DNA of 5,469 nucleotides, taken from Bacteroidales bacterium UBA2764 (GTDB taxonomy: Bacteria > Bacteroidota > Bacteroidia > Bacteroidales > Paludibacteraceae). The stretch is from NCBI GenBank assembly GCA_002352705.1, contig DEIW01000157.1, forward strand, positions 1-5,469, read 5' to 3'. Shown here piece after piece: positions 1 to 4,234 of the stretch. Position 1 is the first letter of the stretch. Each line of letters starts with the position of its first letter. Both the position numbers and the translations under genes were made by a program. Under the pieces are notes generated by a model that ran no database searches, was not told where the DNA came from, and was given only the letters and a program-made list of their open reading frames with translations.

Positions 1-10
1 TTGTAATTAG

Positions 11-73
11 GTCTGTCAGGCCGTAGGCCGGTCTGTGTTCTGTCAGCGTAGCGGTCTGTCAGCGAGGCGGTCT
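11..73. repeat. Degenerate GTCTGTCAG-type tandem repeats
   Basis: Two adjacent 16-base units (38-53 TTCTGTCAGCGTAGCG and 54-69 GTCTGTCAGCGAGGCG) follow a longer 20-base unit (11-30) in which the core is replaced by GGCCGTAGGCC, plus a partial unit (31-38) and a partial GTCT at 70-73. Each full unit is a constant TCTGTCAG followed by a small GC-rich, partly self-complementary core. The array directly abuts and slightly overlaps the TAG stop (72-74) of the leftward gene, so it forms the start of that gene's 3' untranslated region. It has no T-tract, so it does not look like an intrinsic terminator. It may be the edge of a longer intergenic repeat array continuing beyond the left end of the window. 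Confidence 0.7.
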
Positions 74-404
74 AAATCTTATCGCCGTTCTCGTCGTACT
101 GATCATTCAGCTTGTGCATCGCATAACCGAGCAGACTGCCGTACTTCGTCTGGGCTTTGTACTCTGCCTCCAGTTTCGCTTTCTCCGTCGGATCTGCAAG
201 CACCGCATGGATGGCTTTTGCTACCTTGGAGAAACGTGTTTTCGCAGCAACCTGTGCTGAAGAAGGTGCTTTGTTGGACGGGTTACAGAGTTTGCCGGTC
301 GTTACCTTACCGGTCTGCTTGTTGGTGCGGAAATACACATTGCTGTGCTCGCACACTTTCTTGCTCATACTCTCAATGAGCGCCATAGGTTTGATTTCTG
401 CCAT
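72..404 (-). CDS. Small protein with FRTxKxTGKV motif (paralogue A), function unknown
   Basis: This 110-residue soluble protein has no signal peptide or membrane segment. Residues 23-34 read VYFRTNKQTGKV. A Pro/Ser/Lys linker follows (NPSNKAPSSAQ, 41-51), then a basic, probably helical segment with TRF at 56-58 and a charged C-terminal half (about 71-110) ending DENGDKI. The beginning (MAEIKPMALIESMSKK), the FRTxKxTGKV core and the RF segment align by eye with the product of 1035-1307 and, more weakly, with the C-terminal half of the product of 1344-1709. The layout recalls small Bacteroidota proteins of the DUF6266 type or small phage-associated proteins, but I cannot confirm a family. It is the last gene of the leftward cluster, 14 bases after the stop of its upstream neighbour, so probably co-transcribed. 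The start is supported by the matching N-terminus of the 1035-1307 protein. Confidence 0.75.
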   Translation of the reverse strand: MAEIKPMALIESMSKKVCEHSNVYFRTNKQTGKVTTGKLCNPSNKAPSSAQVAAKTRFSKVAKAIHAVLADPTEKAKLEAEYKAQTKYGSLLGYAMHKLNDQYDENGDKI

Positions 405-418
405 ACTTTTGAAAAAAA

Positions 419-769
419 TTAAGGTTTAGTAAAATTTTGGACCTCTACTCGTACCTCCTCGTGACTGCGAAGAGCCCGGAGAAGCGTCTCGAAGAACCCC
501 TCGCGCGCATCGCGGTCTATAAGGTGTAACAAGGAGCGTCGGACGCCTCTGCCGAAAGATAGACGCATGTGGCCATTCGTGCGTCGTACTTCAGCTTCAT
601 AAATCAGAGCCGGCGGGCATCCCGCCTCGGTTGCTATCTCATACGCGTCGCAGATAAATGTTGAGTGCTCGTTATACCCGCCCTTCTCATTGGGCTGAAA
701 GTGAACGGTATAGAGGCTCCCGCGGCGTATATTCCCGCCAGACTGATGTCTTATAAATTTCAGGTACAT
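419..769 (-). CDS. Arg-rich 116-residue hypothetical protein
   Basis: I do not recognise this protein. From the ATG at 769 it is 116 residues, starting MYLKFIRHQSGG. The N-terminal half (about 18-48) has alternating hydrophobic residues (LYTVHF, STFICDAYEIA), suggesting beta strands. The middle (62-89) is strongly basic (VRR, GRGVRR, DRDAR), and the C-terminal part is a likely helix (GFFETLLRALRSHEEV) followed by a short strand (VRVEVQNF). About 14 Arg residues would allow nucleic-acid binding, which is only an inference. A longer in-frame start at 874 would run into the end of the upstream gene (859-1038). The 769 start is preferred because it removes that overlap and discards a less protein-like extension. 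The gene lies 14 bases upstream of 72-404. Confidence 0.65.
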   Translation of the reverse strand: MYLKFIRHQSGGNIRRGSLYTVHFQPNEKGGYNEHSTFICDAYEIATEAGCPPALIYEAEVRRTNGHMRLSFGRGVRRSLLHLIDRDAREGFFETLLRALRSHEEVRVEVQNFTKP

Positions 770-808
770 AGTTTCAATATATTTTAGTATTTGTCTCAAA
801 ATCGACTG

Positions 809-816
809 CAAAATTA
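809..816 (-). promoter_or_regulatory. Possible Bacteroidota -7 box before 419-769
   Basis: Read leftward, the sequence is TAATTTTG, an exact match to the TAnnTTTG -7 consensus. It lies 40 bases from the ATG at 769, inside the 89-base gap between 859-1038 and 419-769. I see no clear TTG -33 box at the usual distance. The match could be chance in an AT-rich gap, or an internal promoter for the last two genes. Confidence 0.35.
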
Positions 817-858
817 CGGGCTTAGAAAATGGGTGTTGCACCTTTATGCTGCCTTTTG

Positions 859-1038
859 CTACAATTCGATACAATATTTGTCGATAAGATACTTTACTAT
901 TTTTGGAGGAAGCATCTTACTCGTCGGTTTCACTCCTTGTTCCCGCATATACTCTGCATCGCTCTGCAGCCAACGGCGGAATGTATCTTTTGATACTCCC
1001 GCCGCTGATGCCAGCTCACTTTTTAACATCGCTTTCAT
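859..1038 (-). CDS. 59-residue helix-turn-helix-like small protein
   Basis: The start chosen is the ATG at 1036-1038, which overlaps the upstream TGA in a classic ATGA arrangement. Longer in-frame starts (1062 and farther) would read deep into the upstream gene. The protein begins MKAMLKSELASAAGVSK. Residues about 5-25 fit a helix-turn-helix: KSELASAAGVS, then recognition helix KDTFRRWLQS. The rest (QGVKPTSKMLPPKIVKYLID, then KYCIEL) is a conserved-looking tail with a second helix. This layout resembles short Bacteroidales proteins of the DUF4248 type, which have an N-terminal HTH and a C-terminal segment like K.L.P..V..L, but the family name is not certain. A DNA-binding or small regulatory role is inferred. 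Translation is probably coupled to the 1035-1307 gene. Confidence 0.65.
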   Translation of the reverse strand: MKAMLKSELASAAGVSKDTFRRWLQSDAEYMREQGVKPTSKMLPPKIVKYLIDKYCIEL

Positions 1039-1307
1039 AATGCCTGCGAAACAAGTTTCCATAGTTCTTTGGCGGACTTCTTTGATCCTGCTGCCTGCAT
1101 CAGGCGCACTATCTTTGCTATCGCGGCAAAACGCGCACGTTGCGCCATAACCGCTTTGCTTACGTCCTTGGCACTTTCTTCCTGATGCCTCTGTCGCCTC
1201 AATCGGTACATGTACACTTTGCCGGTTGCTTTCATTGTTCGGAAACACATGTTTCCCATTTTTCCGGAGATACTCGTAATCCCCATCGGTGGTGTTACTC
1301 TTGCCAT
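1035..1307 (-). CDS. Basic small protein with FRTMKATGKV motif (paralogue C)
   Basis: The chosen ATG at 1307 gives 90 residues beginning MARVTPPMGITSISGK. An upstream in-frame ATG at 1328 adds only seven residues and is not supported by the start of the paralogous 72-404 protein (MAEIKPMALIESMSKK). Residues 20-31 read MCFRTMKATGKV, followed by a very basic stretch (RLRRQRHQ, 35-42) and a helix with AQRARF at 55-60 and IAKIVRLMQ after it. The same order of elements (Pro-containing start, SGK/SKK, FRTxKxTGKV, R.RF helix) occurs in 72-404. High net positive charge is compatible with nucleic-acid binding, but no function is known to me. The TGA at 1035-1037 overlaps the ATG of 859-1038. Confidence 0.7.
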   Translation of the reverse strand: MARVTPPMGITSISGKMGNMCFRTMKATGKVYMYRLRRQRHQEESAKDVSKAVMAQRARFAAIAKIVRLMQAAGSKKSAKELWKLVSQAL

Positions 1308-1325
1308 ACTTTTATAAACATTAAA

Positions 1326-1345
1326 CATTAACTCATTAACTCATT
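1326..1345. repeat. CATTAACT 8-base tandem repeat, 2.5 copies
   Basis: CATTAACT occurs at 1326-1333 and 1334-1341, followed by a partial CATTA copy. It sits in the 36-base gap between 1344-1709 and 1035-1307 and touches the TAA stop (1344-1346) of the former. It is probably a minor replication-slippage repeat. On the coding strand it makes the short leader of 1035-1307 very AT-rich. Confidence 0.5.
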
Positions 1346-1709
1346 ATCCCTTATACCTTTTGCCCCATGTCTGGGCAAACTTTTCCCGTGCAGCTTTCCG
1401 TGCCGGCGTATCTTTCCAAACAGTTGGACAGCGTTGCACGATTTGTTGATCCTTATACATGCGGAAGTAGTAACCGTCCTTCCTTAATGCCCCCCTTAAT
1501 TTGTCTATGGGGATTATCAATTCTACTTTCATATTATTATAATTTGGGTTCTCTTTCTCTTGGGCTCTAATAGATTTCCAATCTGTGGGAAGAGCGTAGT
1601 GCAAAACATCACGTACATGAGCGGCTGTGCTGTGAGTCTCGTGTGTTTTAACATAATCGAACGTACGCATCTCGTTCGCATCCTGTACGTCATAATACCG
1701 TTTTAACAT
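1344..1709 (-). CDS. 121-residue protein, C-terminal half resembles paralogues A and C
   Basis: Residues 1-59 are an unrecognised, His- and charge-rich segment (KTHETHSTAAHVRDVLHYAL at 21-40). From Met60 the protein reads MKVELIIPIDKLRGALRKD, then YYFRMYKDQQIV at 80-91, a CPTVWKDTPARKA linker and REKF at 108-111. The second half therefore repeats the layout of 72-404 and 1035-1307: a hydrophobic/Pro start, a [VMY][YC]FR[TM]xK....V core and a basic stretch ending in F. Either a separate N-terminal domain was added, or translation can also start at Met60 (1532), giving 62 residues. Another candidate start is Met14 (1670). The full-length start overlaps the upstream gene 1690-2022 by 20 bases, consistent with coupling. 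Function unknown. Confidence 0.65.
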   Translation of the reverse strand: MLKRYYDVQDANEMRTFDYVKTHETHSTAAHVRDVLHYALPTDWKSIRAQEKENPNYNNMKVELIIPIDKLRGALRKDGYYFRMYKDQQIVQRCPTVWKDTPARKAAREKFAQTWGKRYKG

Positions 1710-2022
1710 AGATTACTTTTTGCCCGGTCGGGTTTGCCATCTTCCATCCGTCCCGTTCTTCCGTAGTGCCATACTTACGGTAGTATTCGGAATAAGTCAT
1801 CTTGAGAGTGGGCGGTCGCACAAAATCCTGGACATAGAAATACGGATTACGGTTTGCCGGTGCACCGTTTTTTTCCAGTTCGGCAATGATGGCAGCACGT
1901 TTCTCCCGTGGCATCTCCATCCATAGGCGGAGGGTACATGATCGGCGGTGCGGGAAGAGTTTCTCATTGACGCCGAAGAGATACCAAAATTTGTTGAATT
2001 CTTCTACAATTAAATAGTCCAT
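1690..2022 (-). CDS. 110-residue protein with F..FW / NPYFY pattern, possibly replication-protein-like
   Basis: The chosen ATG (2022) gives 110 residues starting MDYLIVEEFNKFWYLF. An in-frame extension to 2217 crosses the GTCYY repeat and would start upstream of the predicted -7 box, so it is rejected. Residues 6-67 run VEEFNKFWYLFGV, RRSCTLRLW, a charged helix PREKRAAIIAELEKNG, and NRNPYFYVQDF. That order (FW pair, basic helix with Trp, acidic/basic helix, then N-P and an aromatic) resembles the C-terminal region of some phage replication initiation or DnaT-like proteins (FW..YP.K ... NP.TYL). The resemblance is by eye only. The C-terminal 40 residues (KMTYSEYYRKYGTTEE, then a Lys/Val-rich end) are unrecognised. 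It is the first gene after the GTCYY hairpin leader and overlaps 1344-1709 by 20 bases. Confidence 0.65.
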   Translation of the reverse strand: MDYLIVEEFNKFWYLFGVNEKLFPHRRSCTLRLWMEMPREKRAAIIAELEKNGAPANRNPYFYVQDFVRPPTLKMTYSEYYRKYGTTEERDGWKMANPTGQKVIYVKTVL

Positions 2023-2054
2023 AATGTTATTAAAGGATACTGAAATTTTAAATT

Positions 2055-2118
2055 GTCCTGTCTTGTCCTTGTCTCGTCCTGTCCCATAGGCTATAATAGG
2101 ACAAGACAAGGACAGGAC
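2055..2118. promoter_or_regulatory. GTCYY pentamer array forming a 17-bp inverted repeat
   Basis: On the plus strand GTC begins at 2055, 2060, 2065, 2071, 2076 and 2081, giving six GTCYY-like units spaced 5-5-6-5-5. After a 13-base spacer the inverted form (AGGAC, AAGAC, AAGGAC, AGGAC) ends at 2102, 2107, 2113 and 2118, spaced 5-6-5. Arms 2064-2080 (TGTCCTTGTCTCGTCCT) and 2098-2114 (AGGACAAGACAAGGACA) pair at 16 of 17 positions with a 17-base loop. In the leftward transcript the one mismatch becomes a U-G pair. The element lies about 33 bases upstream of the ATG at 2022, within the predicted 5' leader. No T-tract follows, so it is not a standard terminator. An operator for a repeat-binding protein, or an RNA leader structure, is possible. 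Confidence 0.75.
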
Positions 2119-2181
2119 TTGACTTTCTTTTTGATTTTCTTTGCTTACTTTCTTTTCGTTTTTCTTTTCCGAAAGACGGTG

Positions 2182-2189
2182 CAAAGGTA
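2182..2189 (-). promoter_or_regulatory. Bacteroidota -7 box for the leftward cluster
   Basis: Read leftward, the sequence is TACCTTTG, an exact TAnnTTTG match followed by GC. TTTTG and TTG sequences lie upstream, but neither is at the usual distance of about 20 bases, so the -33 element is weak. Transcription would begin near 2175 and give a leader of about 150 bases. The leader starts with a purine-rich tract (coding-strand complement of 2119-2172) and then contains the GTCYY hairpin before the ATG at 2022. This makes 1690-2022 the likely first gene of a multi-gene transcript. Confidence 0.55.
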
Positions 2190-2225
2190 GTGCATTTAAA
2201 ATCAATTTTGCTAACAAAATGTTAG

Positions 2226-2486
2226 TTAGTGTTTTTGATACCTCTTTTTAGCCATCCGATGTACGTGCATTTCCGAAATACCCAGCAAAATCGAGGTGTT
2301 CGCAGCAATATGCGGCCAGCCATGAGTGACCTGATAGTCATAAAAAAGGCGAAAGATTTGCTCTTTCACCTCTCTGATATTCAACTCAATGCGGTTGATG
2401 TTTTGCGGATCTTCCCCGAGAATTTCGGTCATCCGCTGCTGAACAAAGGCCGTTACCTCTGCTCCAAGATCAATTTTTTGTTTCAT
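2226..2486 (-). CDS. 86-residue helix-turn-helix-like hypothetical protein
   Basis: The chosen ATG at 2486 gives a protein starting MKQKIDLGAEVTAFVQQRM. The in-frame ATG at 2525 adds 13 residues and would place the 12-bp palindrome inside the coding region, leaving only 8 bases to the -7 box, so the shorter start is preferred. Residues 1-55 look alpha-helical and charged (VTAFVQQRMTEILG, then ELNIREVKEQIFRLFYD). Residues about 58-81 fit a helix-turn-helix pattern, with AANTSILLGIS as helix and turn and EMHVHRMAKK as recognition helix, and the end is basic (KKRYQKH). A DNA-binding regulator of the neighbouring genes is a reasonable inference, but I do not recognise a family. It is the gene nearest the divergent intergenic region, and its stop is followed by a weak 5-bp hairpin (2211-2225). 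Confidence 0.65.
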   Translation of the reverse strand: MKQKIDLGAEVTAFVQQRMTEILGEDPQNINRIELNIREVKEQIFRLFYDYQVTHGWPHIAANTSILLGISEMHVHRMAKKRYQKH

Positions 2487-2511
2487 AATGTTAATTTTAA
2501 TTGAGTTATGC

Positions 2512-2523
2512 GGCAATATTGCC
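2512..2523. promoter_or_regulatory. 12-bp perfect palindrome GGCAATATTGCC
   Basis: A perfect dyad lies between the predicted leftward -7 box (2534-2541) and the ATG at 2486, about at the expected transcription start or early leader. This is a natural position for a repressor operator, possibly bound by the helix-turn-helix-like protein encoded just downstream (autoregulation). That link is inferred from position only. Confidence 0.45.
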
Positions 2524-2533
2524 AAAAGGTTTA

Positions 2534-2541
2534 CAAAATTA
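2534..2541 (-). promoter_or_regulatory. Possible Bacteroidota -7 box for 2226-2486
   Basis: Read leftward, the sequence is TAATTTTG, an exact TAnnTTTG match 47 bases upstream of the ATG at 2486. The -33 region is T-rich (TTTTCG about 22 bases upstream) but has no exact TTG at the ideal distance. The divergent layout requires a leftward promoter somewhere in this gap, which supports the call. Confidence 0.45.
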
Positions 2542-2598
2542 CAATAATGTTGTGAAATAGAACGAAAACACGAAAAAATGCTGTAAAAATGTAAAAAT

Positions 2599-2632
2599 AT
2601 CCCTATACGCTTGCGTATATGGGATTTTTTTT
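2599..2632 (+). terminator. Terminator-like hairpin with T8 tract, upstream of the glycan operon
   Basis: ATCCCTATACGC (2599-2610) pairs with GCGTATATGGGAT (2613-2625), leaving one bulged T at 2620 and a tight TT loop, and is followed by eight Ts (2625-2632). In the leftward direction the same stem is followed by ATTTTTA, so it could act both ways. No rightward gene ends upstream, so it may insulate the glycan operon from read-through transcription, or act as a DNA palindrome for a regulator. The loop coincides with the TTG of the rightward promoter. Confidence 0.55.
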
Positions 2633-2641
2633 GTACCTTTG
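2611..2641 (+). promoter_or_regulatory. Bacteroidota promoter of the rightward glycan operon
   Basis: TTG at 2611-2613 (-33 box) is separated by 20 bases from TACCTTTG at 2634-2641 (-7 box), an exact TAnnTTTG match at the canonical spacing. The predicted transcription start is near 2648, giving a leader of about 33 bases before the ATG at 2681, which is preceded by GTGAAAA. The -33 box is in the loop of the hairpin at 2599-2625. A protein bound to that dyad would occlude the promoter. Confidence 0.7.
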
Positions 2642-2680
2642 CGGGCTAATTTGTGTGCGCTATGTGCTCACATGTGAAAA

Positions 2681-4234
2681 ATGGACAATACAGCATATCC
2701 ACATACCCACCCCCCCATGCCTCTGCCGCAACCGATTCCGCAGGGAAAGGCGTTCCTGCCGCAGCGAATGCCAGTAGGGCGGAGACAAGTCCTTTCACCG
2801 GGCATCTTTCCGAAATGGTTGACGAGGGACGCACTTGTCACGTATTTCATGGCATTGGCTGTCGTAACCTTCATGTATTCGTCATATAGCCTTCCGTGGT
2901 ACTATATGCTATCAGGAACGGTAAGTGTTTTGGTATTTTTTCTTTATGGCGCAAAGGTTGTGCAAGATACGGCAATTGATAGAATCCGCAAACCAAAAAA
3001 CTTTGAGAAACGCATTTTTCTTATTGCTTTTGTTTCACGACTGATATGGATGATACTTATCTATACCATCTTCATGCAAACCAATGGAGATTCCTTCGGT
3101 TTTGAGAATGGAGATGCAGTATATTATGATGAGTTAGGACAATTTGTGGCAAAATTGATAGGTAATGGAGATTTTCATTTTTATGACAGAATATCTAAAT
3201 TTAGTACTGATGAAATCTCCGATATGGGGTATGGTATATATGTTGGATTTGTCTATTGGTTAACGGGTGATAGCATTTTTGTTGTCAGATTGTTAAAATG
3301 CGTTTGGTCTTCTATTACAATAATTCTTTTATATCGTCTTGCTAAACGCAATTTCGGAGAGCAAACAGCACGTTTAGCTGCAATTTTTTGTGCGCTATGG
3401 CCTAATTTCTGGTATTATTGTGGTGTGCATCTTAAGGAAACAGAGATGGTGTTTTTGACGGTCCTTTTTGTGGAGCAAACAGACCAGATGCTTCGTTCAC
3501 GTCAGTTTACAACATGGAAAATCATACCGGTGTTATTGATAGCAGCAGCCATTTTCACTATTCGCACTTCTCTAGCTTTGGTTGCAATATTGTCTCTTCT
3601 TTTTTCAGCCGTTATGTCTTCAACAAGAGTGGTGTCCTGGGGAAAGCGTATTGCAGTCGGGGTATCTGCAATATTGTTAATAGGAATTGTTGCGGGGGGT
3701 AGAATTGAAAAACAAGCATATGAATTGTTAGAAGAAGCCCAATCGGACAAACAAGAACATAGTATGGAATGGCGAAGTAAACGTGAACATGGTAACGCAT
3801 TTGCCAAATATGCCGGTAAATCAGTCTTTGCTCCGCTTATTTTTACAATTCCATTTCCCACTATGGTGCGGCCATTTGATGGGCAAGAAGCACAACAATT
3901 GAATAATGGAGGCAATTTCGTTAAAAATATATTATCGGGCTTTACGATATTTGCCATGGTAATGCTGTTGCTGTCCGGGAGATGGCGAGAACATTTGCTG
4001 CCATTATCATTCATGTTAGGATATTTGGTTGTGCTGACGATGAGTAACTTTGCACAATCTGAACGTTTCCACCAGCCGGTAGTTCCGTTTGAATTAATGT
4101 TTGCTGCTTACGGATTGAGTATAGCCTTGTTGCAAAAGAGATATAAGCGGTGGTACATGTATTGGTGTGCGTTGATGTTTGTGGCTGCAATAGCATGGAA
4201 TTGGTTTAAATTAGCAGGGCGCGGATTAGCATAA
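2681..4234 (+). CDS. Polytopic membrane GT-C / GT39-like glycosyltransferase
   Basis: This 517-residue integral membrane protein has a Pro/His-rich cytoplasmic N-terminus (1-45), two close membrane segments (about 52-70 and 73-90), and many more (about 112-131, 187-218, 231-248, 281-312, 324-339, 418-432, 439-455, 467-484, 491-508). The first large loop holds FENGDAVYYDELG (141-153), an acidic motif placed like the catalytic Asp/Glu loop of GT-C enzymes. HLKETE (250-255) and a long soluble stretch (340-410) follow. ERFHQPVVPFELMFAAYGLS (461-480) resembles the R..P..P....AYG ending common in bacterial GT39-like proteins. Such enzymes transfer sugars from polyprenyl-phosphate donors outside the membrane. 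A Wzy-type polymerase is the main alternative. It is the first gene of the operon, and its TAA overlaps the next ATG by one base. The first 220 or so bases are notably GC-rich, including a C7 run at 2710-2716, and the rest is AT-rich. Confidence 0.75.
   Translation: MDNTAYPHTHPPMPLPQPIPQGKAFLPQRMPVGRRQVLSPGIFPKWLTRDALVTYFMALAVVTFMYSSYSLPWYYMLSGTVSVLVFFLYGAKVVQDTAIDRIRKPKNFEKRIFLIAFVSRLIWMILIYTIFMQTNGDSFGFENGDAVYYDELGQFVAKLIGNGDFHFYDRISKFSTDEISDMGYGIYVGFVYWLTGDSIFVVRLLKCVWSSITIILLYRLAKRNFGEQTARLAAIFCALWPNFWYYCGVHLKETEMVFLTVLFVEQTDQMLRSRQFTTWKIIPVLLIAAAIFTIRTSLALVAILSLLFSAVMSSTRVVSWGKRIAVGVSAILLIGIVAGGRIEKQAYELLEEAQSDKQEHSMEWRSKREHGNAFAKYAGKSVFAPLIFTIPFPTMVRPFDGQEAQQLNNGGNFVKNILSGFTIFAMVMLLLSGRWREHLLPLSFMLGYLVVLTMSNFAQSERFHQPVVPFELMFAAYGLSIALLQKRYKRWYMYWCALMFVAAIAWNWFKLAGRGLA

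Noticed and set aside
1..73. CRISPR array
   Set aside because: Units are 16-20 bases with no unique spacers between them, and no cas gene is visible.
157..429. Rightward 90-codon frame over the 72-404 gene
   Set aside because: It is antisense to a gene supported by paralogue similarity and has no support of its own.
2055..2118. Intrinsic terminator for the 2226-2486 gene
   Set aside because: The stem is strong but no T-tract follows it in the leftward direction, and it lies downstream of a consensus -7 box, so it more likely belongs to the leader of 1690-2022.
2023..2217. N-terminal extension of 1690-2022 to an ATG at 2217
   Set aside because: It would encode a low-complexity Lys/Glu stretch plus the pentamer repeat, and its start lies upstream of the predicted promoter. 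The ATG at 2022 gives a more protein-like start.
2599..2641. Invertible promoter of the Bacteroides capsule type
   Set aside because: Such promoters are flanked by inverted repeats roughly 100-200 bases apart. Here the two arms are adjacent with a 2-base loop and do not enclose the promoter, and no recombinase gene is present.
2653..2889. 78-codon rightward frame overlapping the start of the GT-C gene
   Set aside because: It starts with GTG, is explained by the GC-rich stretch being open in several frames, and shows no domain. It is kept only as context for the C7 slippage idea.
3502..4014. 170-codon leftward open frame inside the GT-C gene
   Set aside because: It lies fully antisense to a convincing membrane protein frame, has no recognisable domain and no promoter or neighbours of its own.
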